Positions 18,898 through 27,916 of a stretch of DNA of 61,648 nt are shown here, in pieces. Each line of letters begins with the position of its first letter. The stretch's first letter is position 1. The notes under the pieces are model-generated. The model saw only the letters and a list, made by a program, of their open reading frames with translations, made no database searches and was not told where the DNA came from. A program made the translations under genes and the position numbers. The DNA is from CAZXNF01 sp050741255. GTDB taxonomy: Bacteria > Pseudomonadota > Gammaproteobacteria > Burkholderiales > SG8-41. Where the stretch lies: the NCBI GenBank assembly GCA_050741255.1, contig JBOIEQ010000004.1, positions 1 to 61,648 of the forward strand, given 5' to 3'.

Positions 18898-20063
18898 CGA
18901 ACTCCGGCTACGACGACGATCTGCAGCAGATTCGCGATTCCGTGCTGAAGCTGTGCGCGGCCTTCGGCGACCCCTACTGGCTGGAACGCGACCGCACCGC
19001 GACCTTTCCCGAGGACTTCTACCGCGCGATCGCAGACGCGGGCTGGCTCGGCATCGCGATGCCCGAAGCATTGGGCGGCGCGGGCCTCGGCATCCGGGAA
19101 GCGGCCGTGCTCATGCAGGCCATCGCCGAGTCTGGCGCGGCCATGAGCGGCGCCTCCGCCGTCCACATGAACATCTTCGGGCTGCAGCCCGTGGTGGTCT
19201 ACGGCACGGCGGAGCAACAACAACGCATGTTGCCGCCGCTGATCCGCGGCGAGGAAAAAGCCTGCTTCGCGGTGACCGAGCCGGACGCCGGCCTGAACAC
19301 CACGCAGATCAAGACGCGCGCGAAACGGCATGGCGACCGCTATGTCGTCTCCGGCCGGAAAATCTGGATCTCCACCGCGCAGGTGGCGCACAAGGTCCTG
19401 TTGCTGGCGCGGACCACCCCGCTCGATAACTGCAAGCGGCGCACCGACGGGCTGACCCTCTTCTACACCGACTTCGACCGCGCGCGCATCGAGGCGCGCG
19501 TCATTCACAAGATGGGCCGGCACGCGGTCGATTCGAACCTGCTGTTCATCGACCAGCTCGAGATCCCGGAATCCGATCGCATCGGCCCCGAGGGCGAAGG
19601 CTTCCGCTGCATCCTGCACGGCATGAATCCGGAGCGGATCCTGATCGCGGCGGAGGCCGTGGGCATCGGCCGCGTGGCGCTGCGGCGGGCGGCGGCCTAT
19701 GCCGCGGAGCGCGTCGTGTTCGACCGCCCCATCGGCCAGAACCAGGGCATCCAGCACCCGCTGGCGAAATGCTGGATGGAAGTCGAGGCGGCCAACCTGA
19801 TGGTGCTGCATGCCGCGAGCCTCTACGACGCGGGCAGGGAGTGCGGCGCCGAGGCGAACGCGGCCAAGTACCTCGCCGGGGAGGCGGCCTTCGCGGCGTG
19901 CGAGGCCGCCGTCCTCACGCATGGGGGCATGGGCTACTCGACGGAGTACCACGTCGAGCGCTACCTGCGCGAAAGCATGATCACGCGCATCGCGCCCATC
20001 AGCCCGCACCTGATCCTCAACTTCATTGCCGAGCGCGTGCTCGGCCTGCCCAAGTCGTACTGA
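18894..20063 (+). CDS. acyl-CoA dehydrogenase
   Basis: This 389-residue flavoprotein would introduce an alpha-beta double bond into an acyl-CoA. It has the FAD/substrate motifs CFAVTEPDAGLNTTQIKT and GRKIWIS, and the C-terminal GGMGYSTEYHVERYLRE. The usual C-terminal catalytic glutamate (YEGT) is missing; that stretch reads ITRIAPISPHL. Glu247 in MNPERIL instead lines up by eye with the catalytic glutamate of isovaleryl-CoA dehydrogenase, which suggests branched substrates. It lies between iclR and a CoA-transferase, so it likely acts on the CoA ester made by the latter. Confidence 0.88.
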   Translation: MTNSGYDDDLQQIRDSVLKLCAAFGDPYWLERDRTATFPEDFYRAIADAGWLGIAMPEALGGAGLGIREAAVLMQAIAESGAAMSGASAVHMNIFGLQPVVVYGTAEQQQRMLPPLIRGEEKACFAVTEPDAGLNTTQIKTRAKRHGDRYVVSGRKIWISTAQVAHKVLLLARTTPLDNCKRRTDGLTLFYTDFDRARIEARVIHKMGRHAVDSNLLFIDQLEIPESDRIGPEGEGFRCILHGMNPERILIAAEAVGIGRVALRRAAAYAAERVVFDRPIGQNQGIQHPLAKCWMEVEAANLMVLHAASLYDAGRECGAEANAAKYLAGEAAFAACEAAVLTHGGMGYSTEYHVERYLRESMITRIAPISPHLILNFIAERVLGLPKSY

Positions 20064-20071
20064 GACCCGCG

Positions 20072-21220
20072 ATGAATCCCCGTGAGACCGGCGGTGCGTT
20101 GAACGGCCTGCGCGTCATCGACCTGACGCGCGTGCTCGGCGGCCCCTACTGCACGCAGATTCTCGGCGACCACGGCGCCGACGTCATCAAGGTCGAACCG
20201 CCGCAGGGCGACGAAACCCGCGCGTGGGGACCGCCCTTCAGGGACGACACCGCCGCCTATTTCCTCGGCGTCAACCGCAACAAGCGCGGCATCGTGCTCG
20301 ACCTCGGCCAACCCGCGGGACGCGACGCGTTGCTGGCGCTGCTGGAAGACGCGGACGTCCTGGTGGAGAACTTCAAGACCGGCACGCTCGAACGCTGGGG
20401 CCTCGGCTACGACGACGTGCTCGAACCGCGCTTTCCAGGTCTTGTGCATTGCCGGATTTCGGGGTTCGGTGCCGACGGGCCGCTCGGCGGCCTGCCGGGC
20501 TACGACGCCGTCGTGCAGGCGATGGCCGGGCTCATGAGCGTCAACGGCGAGGCCGGGGGCGAACCGCTGCGCGTGGGCGTGCCGGTGGTGGACATCGCAA
20601 CGGGGCTCAATGCCGCGATCGGCATCCTCCTCGCCCTGCAGGAGCGCCAGCGCAGCGGAAAAGGCCAGTTCGTCGAGACTACACTCTACGATTGCGGCCT
20701 CTCCTTGCTGCATCCGCATCTGGCGAACGTCTTCCTCGGCGCGAAACCACCGGGCCGCACCGGCAACGCGCACCCGAACATCACGCCCTACGACACCTTC
20801 CGCACACGGTCGGCGCCGATCTTCATCGCCGTCGGCAACGACGGGCAGTTCCGTAAGCTGTGCAGCGAGCTCGGCGCTGCGGCAATCGCGGACGATGTGC
20901 GCTTTGCCGACAACGCCAGCCGCGCGGCGCACCGCACGGCGCTGAAAGCCACACTGGAACAGGCGCTGGCGGAACACGACGGCGCGGTCATCGCCCAGCG
21001 GTTGATCGAGGCGGGTGTGCCCTGCGGCCCGATCTTCGGCATCGACGAGGTGGCGGGGCATCCGCACACCCGTCATCGGGACATGCTGGTCGAGATCGGC
21101 GAATACCGGGGCACCGGCTCGCCGATCAAACTCGGCCGGACGCCGGCGCGCTACGCACGGCGCCCGCCGGCGCTCGGCGAGCACACCGACGAGGTCACAC
21201 GGGCGGCGAAGAAGAAATAG
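20072..21220 (+). CDS. CaiB/BaiF family (class III) CoA-transferase
   Basis: This 382-residue class III CoA-transferase starts LNGLRVIDLTRVLGGPYC and continues HGADVIKVEPPQGDETRAWGP, with VNRNKRGIVLDL and catalytic Asp174 in VPVVDIATGL. This version resembles succinyl-CoA:acid CoA-transferases of dicarboxylate catabolism (itaconate- or glutarate-type), by pattern only. It follows the acyl-CoA dehydrogenase by 8 nt. The ATG at 20072 is the domain start; the longer open frame is a shadow. Confidence 0.9.
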   Translation: MNPRETGGALNGLRVIDLTRVLGGPYCTQILGDHGADVIKVEPPQGDETRAWGPPFRDDTAAYFLGVNRNKRGIVLDLGQPAGRDALLALLEDADVLVENFKTGTLERWGLGYDDVLEPRFPGLVHCRISGFGADGPLGGLPGYDAVVQAMAGLMSVNGEAGGEPLRVGVPVVDIATGLNAAIGILLALQERQRSGKGQFVETTLYDCGLSLLHPHLANVFLGAKPPGRTGNAHPNITPYDTFRTRSAPIFIAVGNDGQFRKLCSELGAAAIADDVRFADNASRAAHRTALKATLEQALAEHDGAVIAQRLIEAGVPCGPIFGIDEVAGHPHTRHRDMLVEIGEYRGTGSPIKLGRTPARYARRPPALGEHTDEVTRAAKKK

Positions 21221-21238
21221 CCGCGCGCCGCGGCGGCC

Positions 21239-22639
21239 TCAGCGGGTAGTGCCGCCCGGTACGCCCTTTTCCGCGAGGTCCCAGTACAGCCCGGCCATGA
21301 TCTGCAGGCCTTCGCGCAGGATGGAGCCCAGCGCGTGCTCGTCCGGCGCGTGCTGGGAACAGCCGGCGTAGGAATGCGGCACCCACAGCGTCGGCAGTCC
21401 CAGCGTCTCGGCGAAGCAGTCGTTCGGCAGCGAGCCGCCGATGTTGGGCAGGATCGCGGGCGCAACACCCGTCGTGCGGCGGATGGACTCGGCGGCCCAG
21501 CGCACCCAGGGATTGTCCGGATCGAGGCGCGTCGCCTGCATGAAGCTCTTGCGCGCCATGCCAATCTGCACGGATTCGAAGCCGTGCGCGTCCAGGTGCC
21601 GGCGCAGGATGGGGATGAAGCTGTCGGGCTCCGAGCCGGCGACGAAGCGGACCTGGCAGGTCGCCGTCGCCTTGCCGGGAATCGCGTTCACCGGGTTGTC
21701 GGGGTTACCCGTGCGGAAGGCGAGGATCTCGAAGGTATTCCACGCATAGACCTTCTCCGCGGCGGACAGTCCCGGTTCGCCCCACCACGCGTCGATCTCC
21801 GGCTCGCCTGCTTCCGGCTGCGGCGTGCAGTCAACGAGCGCCTTCTTCACGCTGGCAGGGATGCTTTCCGGCAGCAGCTCGCGCACCAGCACCTTGCCCT
21901 CGCGGGTGACGATGCTCGCCAGCGCATGCGCGAGCACGACACCTGGATTCGCGAGCAGGCCGCCCCAGTTGCCGGAGTGGTGCGCGCCCTCGCGGAATTC
22001 CACGGTGAAGGTGAGGTTCAGGCAGCCGCGCGAGCCCAGGTACAGCGTCGGCCGCTTCGCCGCGAGGCGCGGACCATCGGAGGCGATCAGCACGTCGGCC
22101 TTGAGTCTCTCCTTGTGCGTTTCGCAGAACGCTTTCAGGCCGGGCGAGCTCATCTCCTCACCGGTCTCCAGCATGAACTTGGCGTTGAAACCCAGCTTCC
22201 CGCGCTCGGCGATCACGGTTTCGAGCGCGGCCATGTTGACCGAATGCTGGCCCTTGTTGTCCGCGGTGCCGCGGCCGTACCAGCGGTCGCCCTCCTGCTT
22301 CAGGATCCACGGCGTGATGCCCTCGCGCCACTGCTCGTCCAGCCCGCGGATCACGTCGCCATGGCCGTAGCCCAGCACCGTCGGCAGCCCGGGATCCTCA
22401 ATGCGCTCGGCGAGGAGGATGGGCCCCACACCTTCGACCGGATTCGGCAGGATCTCCACCTTGAAGCCCATGCGCTCGAAGGCCGGGCGGATCTCGTCCC
22501 GCACATAGTCATCGAGGAACGGCCGGCTCGCCGGCACCTGGCTCTCGGTATGGATCGCCACGCGGCGGGCGAGGTCCTCGGCGAAGCGGCCTTCGTCGAA
22601 ATGGCGGGTGGCGCGGGAGACTGCGGATTCTCGGGTCAT
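21239..22639 (-). CDS. M20 family metallopeptidase
   Basis: This 466-residue zinc amidohydrolase/peptidase of the M20 (ArgE/DapE/CPG2) family has metal ligands in YGHGDVI (His93, Asp95), GRGTADNKG (Asp127) and ETGEE (Glu161 as general base, Glu162 as ligand). A lid/dimerisation domain is inserted before the final YAGCSQHAPDEHALG motif, whose His is the last zinc ligand. It probably hydrolyses dipeptides or N-acylated amino acids in the cytoplasm, with no signal peptide visible. It is convergent with the CoA-transferase and divergent from the lipid cluster. Confidence 0.88.
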   Translation of the reverse strand: MTRESAVSRATRHFDEGRFAEDLARRVAIHTESQVPASRPFLDDYVRDEIRPAFERMGFKVEILPNPVEGVGPILLAERIEDPGLPTVLGYGHGDVIRGLDEQWREGITPWILKQEGDRWYGRGTADNKGQHSVNMAALETVIAERGKLGFNAKFMLETGEEMSSPGLKAFCETHKERLKADVLIASDGPRLAAKRPTLYLGSRGCLNLTFTVEFREGAHHSGNWGGLLANPGVVLAHALASIVTREGKVLVRELLPESIPASVKKALVDCTPQPEAGEPEIDAWWGEPGLSAAEKVYAWNTFEILAFRTGNPDNPVNAIPGKATATCQVRFVAGSEPDSFIPILRRHLDAHGFESVQIGMARKSFMQATRLDPDNPWVRWAAESIRRTTGVAPAILPNIGGSLPNDCFAETLGLPTLWVPHSYAGCSQHAPDEHALGSILREGLQIMAGLYWDLAEKGVPGGTTR

Positions 22640-22740
22640 AATGATCGCCTTACTCGGGTATGGATTTTGAATTTGCCAGTCGCGTGCTTACGCATCACGA
22701 TTCGATCTTATCGAATTTCATCGAACTGTCAGGAGCCATC

Positions 22741-23874
22741 GTGATCGAGCAAAAGATCAATGAATTCTTCAGTGATGCCGAGGCTACCGGCTTTGGCACC
22801 GGCTGGTGGAGCGGGGTGCTGTCGGCCTTCTTCGGAATTCTCGCCCTGGGGGCGGTGGTGTGCCTGCATTTTCCCCAGGTGCTGACGTCTCCCGAGTTGC
22901 GGGACTACTACCCCATGCCCCTCATGCGCATGCTGATCCAGGGGCTGGTGGTGGGCGCGATCCTCCTGGGTGTCGTGTCCGCGATGCTGCGGAGGAAGAA
23001 AGTCCTCGCGTTGACCGGGATGGTGTTCGCACTGGGCGCGACGCTGCTGGGCGGCGCCAGCGTGCCCATCAACCAAACGCTGGGCAATGGCCCGGCTATC
23101 GGGCTGGACTGGTTCCTGCTCGACATGCTGCTCATGACGATGATCTTTTCGCCCATCGAAGTGCTCTGGCCGGCCTATCCGGAGCAAAACGTCTTCCGGG
23201 CCGACTGGCTGCAGGACATCGTGTACTTCCTGTCCACGCACCTGCCCATCCAGATCACGTCCTTCCTGATCCTGCTGCCCGCCACCCAGATCTCGACCTA
23301 CCTCGCCATTCCCGGCATGGTGGATGCGGTCGGCCGCCTGCCCTGGCTGGTGCAGTTCGTCCTCGCCGTCCTGGTGGCCGATCTCGCCGAGTACGCCATC
23401 CACCGGGCCTTCCACACGGTGCCCTTCCTGTGGCGCTTCCACGCCATCCACCATTCATCGAAGGCGCTGGACTGGTTGGCGGGTTCTCGGGCCCACATCG
23501 TGGAAGACCTCTTGATACGGGGAGGCATGCTGATTCCGATGATGTTCATCTTCTCGCACGAGATCATCGTGGCCTACCTGCTCTTCGTGACCATCCATGC
23601 GACCTGGGCGCATTGCAATTTCCGCCCGACCATCAAGTGGCTGGAGCCCTTCTTGATCCAGCCGAGGTTCCATCACTGGCACCACACCTCACAGAAGGAA
23701 GCGATCGACCGGAACTTCGCCATCCATTTTCCGTGGATCGACAAAATCTTCGGGACCTGTTACTTCCCCGCCGACGGCAGGTGGCCGGATACTTACGGCC
23801 TGCACAACGAGAAAATTCCAGCCACCTTCTGGGGTCAGTTCGTGTATCCGTTTACGGGCAAGAAGACGGGCTAG
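22741..23874 (+). CDS. fatty acid hydroxylase / sterol desaturase superfamily membrane enzyme
   Basis: This 377-residue integral membrane di-iron oxygenase has histidine clusters HRAFH (221-225), H-AIHH (234-238) and HHWHH (311-315), typical of the superfamily that includes sterol desaturases, fatty acid and carotenoid hydroxylases and alkylglycerol monooxygenase. About four to six extra hydrophobic segments precede the catalytic domain. The GTG at 22741 is chosen because AGGAG lies 5 nt upstream; an ATG at 22660 lacks a ribosome binding site. It borders an ether-lipid gene set, so a role on alkyl chains or ether bonds is attractive but inferred. Confidence 0.82.
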   Translation: MIEQKINEFFSDAEATGFGTGWWSGVLSAFFGILALGAVVCLHFPQVLTSPELRDYYPMPLMRMLIQGLVVGAILLGVVSAMLRRKKVLALTGMVFALGATLLGGASVPINQTLGNGPAIGLDWFLLDMLLMTMIFSPIEVLWPAYPEQNVFRADWLQDIVYFLSTHLPIQITSFLILLPATQISTYLAIPGMVDAVGRLPWLVQFVLAVLVADLAEYAIHRAFHTVPFLWRFHAIHHSSKALDWLAGSRAHIVEDLLIRGGMLIPMMFIFSHEIIVAYLLFVTIHATWAHCNFRPTIKWLEPFLIQPRFHHWHHTSQKEAIDRNFAIHFPWIDKIFGTCYFPADGRWPDTYGLHNEKIPATFWGQFVYPFTGKKTG

Positions 23875-23880
23875 CGCCAG

Positions 23881-24738
23881 CTAGAAGTTCAAGGAAGTCA
23901 GCCGAACGTCCGCGGGAATTTCCGTGCCCTTGGCCGTGGCATTGACGAGGCCAAGACTTTTCATCGTCTTGACGGTAACGAATCCAAAATCGTATTCGGA
24001 TTGATCGTGGCTCAGGCGCAGGAGATGCGGATGATGGTGATGATTGTTCTGCAGGCAGGCACTGAAGGTCGCAGTGACCGGTAGCCACTCGCCGATGTTC
24101 ATCGCATTATCGTGCTCGTCGTTGTAGCGCCGATATCCGTAGGCCCGATCGTGGGTCCAATAGTTCTGGATCATGTTTACCCAGGTTGCGAATATTCTGA
24201 GGCCGACCCACATGACGAGCGCGAACTTCCAGTCTCGCACCAGCAGCCATAAGAGGGAGAAGCTGAAGAACTGTGAAAACACCGCGAAATAATTGTTCGA
24301 GACGAGCCGGAACGCCCAGGATTTGAAGATCCTGTCGGTGGCAAGGTTCTCATTGCAAGAATACGGAATCAGGCAGAGATACAAGGTTCGCCAAAAGCCA
24401 TCGCTTGCAAGTTTATTGGGGTCCCCGGGATGATCCGAATGTTTATGATGCAAACGATGGCGATTCACCCATTCGATGGGGTCGACGTAGAGACCGAAGA
24501 GGTTGTTGATGATAACGACGAGCTTTATGAACCATTCTTTGTAATCGAGTGAACGATGCGCGATACCCAGGTGAAGCACATCGGCCAGATATAGTCCGGC
24601 CATAAACCAGAAAAAGAAAAAGTACGCTCCGCCTATTGCCAACCCTCCCCAAGGCCCCAAATGAGCCGGCGCGAAAAGCATGCACGCGAGCAGATACAAA
24701 AAAATAATGGAATAGCCAATGACATTGTATATTTTCAC
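23881..24738 (-). CDS. membrane acyl desaturase (delta-9 acyl-CoA desaturase type)
   Basis: This 285-residue membrane desaturase has three histidine boxes: HLGIAH (56-61), HRLHH (94-98) and a C-terminal HHHH in QNNHHHHPH (233-236). These match the stearoyl-CoA-type pattern (HxxxxH, HRxHH, HNNHH-like). It would desaturate a fatty acyl chain using di-iron chemistry. It does not look like the CarF/TMEM189 plasmalogen desaturase family. The start is a GTG at 24738 with GGGAG 8 nt upstream. The gene is clearly AT-richer than flanking catabolic genes and points opposite to the rest of the lipid cluster, ending 6 bp from the hydroxylase stop. Confidence 0.88.
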   Translation of the reverse strand: MKIYNVIGYSIIFLYLLACMLFAPAHLGPWGGLAIGGAYFFFFWFMAGLYLADVLHLGIAHRSLDYKEWFIKLVVIINNLFGLYVDPIEWVNRHRLHHKHSDHPGDPNKLASDGFWRTLYLCLIPYSCNENLATDRIFKSWAFRLVSNNYFAVFSQFFSFSLLWLLVRDWKFALVMWVGLRIFATWVNMIQNYWTHDRAYGYRRYNDEHDNAMNIGEWLPVTATFSACLQNNHHHHPHLLRLSHDQSEYDFGFVTVKTMKSLGLVNATAKGTEIPADVRLTSLNF

Positions 24739-24870
24739 TGACGAATCTCCCTGTCATATCCGAACCGAAATTAGAACGCCCTTCAATTAATATGTAAAGG
24801 GGGAAGACGTCTTTCCTTTAAGAGAAATTTCCAATCGGGCGGATGACGCTGTTCAACTATTTTTACGCGC

Positions 24871-26118
24871 ATGCGAATTAGAAATTTTCCGAAGTCCGTC
24901 TTTCTGACCGGCGCCACCGGCGTGCTGGGCGGCCGCGTTCTGAAAGACCTTCTTCAATCGACTTCATGCAATATCTATTGCCTGGCGCGCGGCAAAGATG
25001 CCGCGCATTGTCGCGAACGCGTCCGTTCCTTTGTTCGCGTTTATGACAATGAGGGGGCGCTGGAGCAGGAATTCCTCGCGCGCGTCACTGTGATACCCGG
25101 CGATGTAACCCACGAGCGGCTCGGGTTATCGGCACCCAGTTTCGCCAAGCTTCAAAGCTGCACCGATCTCACGATCCACGCGGCGGCCAACACGAGCCTG
25201 CTTCTCAAATACAAACGGCTCGAACCGATCAACGTTCACGGCACCGGTCGCGTAATAGAGTTCTGTCTCGGCACCGCCGAAAAAATGCTCTCGTATGTCT
25301 CCACCTACACGGTAATGGGGGATAAAACTTTCGATAACAGCATTCGCTTTCAAGAGACCGATTTCGATCTGGGGCAGGGATTCAAGCACATGAATTACCA
25401 GCGCTCGAAGTTTCGCGCGGAAGCGATGGTGCGGCGGGCCCAGGAGCGCGGCCTGAAATGGCGCATCTTCCGTCCGGGCCAGATTTACGGCGACTCGATC
25501 ACCGGCGCATATCCACATTCCGAGACGCAGGTCACGGGGCTGTTCTACGATCTCTTCAGAACCGCAATGGACACGCGGGTGATGCCCGAATCGTATATCC
25601 ACTACGATGTCGTTCCTGTGGATTACGTGAGCCGCGGGATCATCGCCCTCTCTGCAGGCATCGACAATTTCTTCGACGTCTATCACCTGACGAATCCAGA
25701 TGTGAAAACTTTCGCCCAGATCATGGGGCTTCTGCGGGAGATCGGTTACCCGATCGATCTGCTGCCCGAGGAAATCTACAAGCAAAGACTTCGACAAGGA
25801 GAAATCACCAAGAACGGCGAGCCCTACGCGAGCACAATGCTAAAGGCCTTCAATCTCTGGTATTTCATCTCCAAGATCAGCTTCTACGGCAGCGCGATGA
25901 CGGACTGCGAGTACACGCGCTCGAAGCTTGAAAATCTGGGAGTGGCCTGTGCGCCAATCGATCGCAAGCTCATCGAAACCTATGTGCAAGCCGGCATCCG
26001 CGAAGGATACTTTCCGCGGCCCCCGCATAGTCACAACCAGAATGCCGCGCGCGCTTCTACCGATTTGGCGGCTGACTTCCCGGCAGGTCTTCTCAGCGCC
26101 GAAGGATCTCCCATATGA
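24871..26118 (+). CDS. fatty acyl (thioester) reductase, extended SDR family
   Basis: This 415-residue stand-alone NAD(P)-binding protein is like the male-sterility/thioester-reductase domains of fatty acyl-CoA reductases and carboxylic acid reductases. The Rossmann motif is TGATGVLGG (13-21), LARG follows the second strand, and the catalytic Tyr176-xxx-Lys180 pair is in YQRSK. A Ser in YVSTY completes the SDR triad. It would reduce acyl-CoA or acyl-ACP to aldehyde or alcohol. No adenylation or carrier domain is fused. Its stop overlaps the AGPS start (ATGA), so it plausibly supplies the fatty alcohol that AGPS needs. Confidence 0.85.
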   Translation: MRIRNFPKSVFLTGATGVLGGRVLKDLLQSTSCNIYCLARGKDAAHCRERVRSFVRVYDNEGALEQEFLARVTVIPGDVTHERLGLSAPSFAKLQSCTDLTIHAAANTSLLLKYKRLEPINVHGTGRVIEFCLGTAEKMLSYVSTYTVMGDKTFDNSIRFQETDFDLGQGFKHMNYQRSKFRAEAMVRRAQERGLKWRIFRPGQIYGDSITGAYPHSETQVTGLFYDLFRTAMDTRVMPESYIHYDVVPVDYVSRGIIALSAGIDNFFDVYHLTNPDVKTFAQIMGLLREIGYPIDLLPEEIYKQRLRQGEITKNGEPYASTMLKAFNLWYFISKISFYGSAMTDCEYTRSKLENLGVACAPIDRKLIETYVQAGIREGYFPRPPHSHNQNAARASTDLAADFPAGLLSAEGSPI

Positions 26119-27836
26119 TGAAGTGGTGGGGTTGGGGCGATCCGCAGTTGGCGTTCCCGATGGCCGACAAGCCGAATCTCTGGCCCTGGGCGGCAAAGAA
26201 GCTTGGGATTACGAGTGTCACGCCCACCGCCATGCCCGTCGATCTCTCGTCGATCGAGATCGCTCCTTCGCGCGCGAGCGCTGAGCTGCTCGCCGAACTC
26301 GGCCGGACATTAAAACCCGAACAGATCACACTCGATCCGCTCGAGCGGCTACTTCACAGTTACGGCAAAAGCTTCCCCGACCTCTTCTCCGTTCGAAACG
26401 GAGTCTTACGACGTGCGCCAGACGCTGTTCTCCTTCCGGATTCGCACGAACAAGTAGAAGCTCTCGTTCAGCTCGCGCACCTGCGCAACTTTTGTCTGAT
26501 CCCTTTTGGCGGCGGAACGAACATTGTCGGCGGGATTAATCCCGAAGTCGGCGAAGCACGTCCGATGATGACACTCAGTCTGCGCAACATGAACCGCCTG
26601 ATTTCACTCGATGCGGAATCCCGGACTGCGACGATCGAGGCGGGAGCACTCGGCCCCAAGCTCGAGGCCGATCTGGCGGCACAAGGTCATTCGCTCGGGC
26701 ATTACCCCGACTCTTTCGAATACTCCACCCTGGGAGGATGGCTGGCCACCCGCTCGGCGGGCATGCAGTCAGACGCCTACGGCAAGATCGAGGACATGGT
26801 CGTTTCTATCAAGATGGTCACTCCCTCGGGCACAATCGTCACGAAAGCGGTTCCGTCGTCCTCCGCCGGCCCCGATCTCAATCGCATCATGATCGGATCC
26901 GAGGGCATTCTGGGCGTGATCACCCAGGCGACGGTGCGTGTCCACAAAACACCCGCCATCAAGGATTATCGGGGTTACCTTTTCAGGAGTTTCGAAGGCG
27001 GGGTGCGCGCCATCCAGGAGTGCCTGGACCGCGGTTTCGCACCGAGCATGATTCGGCTTCAGGACAGCGGAGAGAGCGAGCTCGCTTTTAATATGAAAGC
27101 CCCCAAACAGGGGCTTGAGGGCTGGATACAGAATCGAGTGAAGGACTGGCTCAGATTCCGCGGCTACATCGAGCCTTGCATCCTGATCGTTGGCTTCGAG
27201 GGTGAGGAAAATTCGATCGCAGCTACCCGCCGCTCCGTCTTCGGCATCCTGAGGAGTCATGGCGGATTCTCTCTCGGCAAAGGTGTTGGCAAGACATGGT
27301 CGAAGGATAAGTTCAACATCCCCTACCTGCGCGACTACATCATGGACTACGGCTGCATGGCCGACGTTGCTGAGACTTCGACCCTGTGGTCGAAGGTGCT
27401 GCCGCTCCATGCTGGCACGGTTGAAGCCGTGAAGGCGCGCTTCCGGCAGGACGAAGGCACGGGCTACATCGGCTGCCACATCTCCCATACCTACAAAACC
27501 GGCGCTTGTCTCTACTTCACGTTCGCTGCGCGACAACCCAGGGGCAAGGAACTCGAGCATTACTATGCATACAAGGACCTCGTCACCAATACAATCATGA
27601 GCCTGGGCGGCACCCTCAGCCACCACCACGCCGTTGGAATCGAGCATCGCCCCTGGATGAGGCAGGAAGTCTCTCCTGCCGGGCTGCAGGCCCTCCACGC
27701 GCTCAAGGCTTCGCTGGATCCGAATCACGTATTGAATCCAGGCAAGCTTCTGCCGGAGCTCGGCGCTAGCGCAGACCGCGCGGGATCGTCAGCCTCATTG
27801 CGGAACCGTTCCTTCCTTGGAGATCGGGCCGCCTGA
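26115..27836 (+). CDS. agpS: alkyl-dihydroxyacetone-phosphate synthase (AGPS family)
   Basis: AGPS is a FAD enzyme that replaces the acyl group of acyl-DHAP with a fatty alcohol, creating the ether bond of ether lipids. The 573-residue protein matches across its length: MKWWGWGDP at the start, RLLHSYGKSFPD near 79-90, the FAD loop GGGTNIVGG (132-140), PDSFEYSTLGGW with SAGMQSDAYGKIEDMV, GSEGILGVIT, and the active-site histidines HHHAVG at 503-508. Other VAO-family oxidases such as D-lactate dehydrogenase lack the MKWWGWG start. AAGGA is 8 nt before the first ATG. The last ~20 residues look like a non-conserved tail. Intermediate GC suggests transfer. Confidence 0.92.
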   Translation: MMKWWGWGDPQLAFPMADKPNLWPWAAKKLGITSVTPTAMPVDLSSIEIAPSRASAELLAELGRTLKPEQITLDPLERLLHSYGKSFPDLFSVRNGVLRRAPDAVLLPDSHEQVEALVQLAHLRNFCLIPFGGGTNIVGGINPEVGEARPMMTLSLRNMNRLISLDAESRTATIEAGALGPKLEADLAAQGHSLGHYPDSFEYSTLGGWLATRSAGMQSDAYGKIEDMVVSIKMVTPSGTIVTKAVPSSSAGPDLNRIMIGSEGILGVITQATVRVHKTPAIKDYRGYLFRSFEGGVRAIQECLDRGFAPSMIRLQDSGESELAFNMKAPKQGLEGWIQNRVKDWLRFRGYIEPCILIVGFEGEENSIAATRRSVFGILRSHGGFSLGKGVGKTWSKDKFNIPYLRDYIMDYGCMADVAETSTLWSKVLPLHAGTVEAVKARFRQDEGTGYIGCHISHTYKTGACLYFTFAARQPRGKELEHYYAYKDLVTNTIMSLGGTLSHHHAVGIEHRPWMRQEVSPAGLQALHALKASLDPNHVLNPGKLLPELGASADRAGSSASLRNRSFLGDRAA

Positions 27837-27916
27837 AACTGCGTCAGCGGCCACAACGGTGAGCGCGGTGCCGCAGGCTGGCGGGTGTGGGTTCATATGA
27901 TTCTTGTCGGAAATCA

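Noticed and set aside
23881..24738. Desaturase as a CarF/TMEM189-type plasmalogen desaturase
   Set aside because: Its HRxHH and NNHHH boxes fit acyl-CoA delta-9 desaturases rather than the CarF histidine pattern, so vinyl-ether formation is not claimed.
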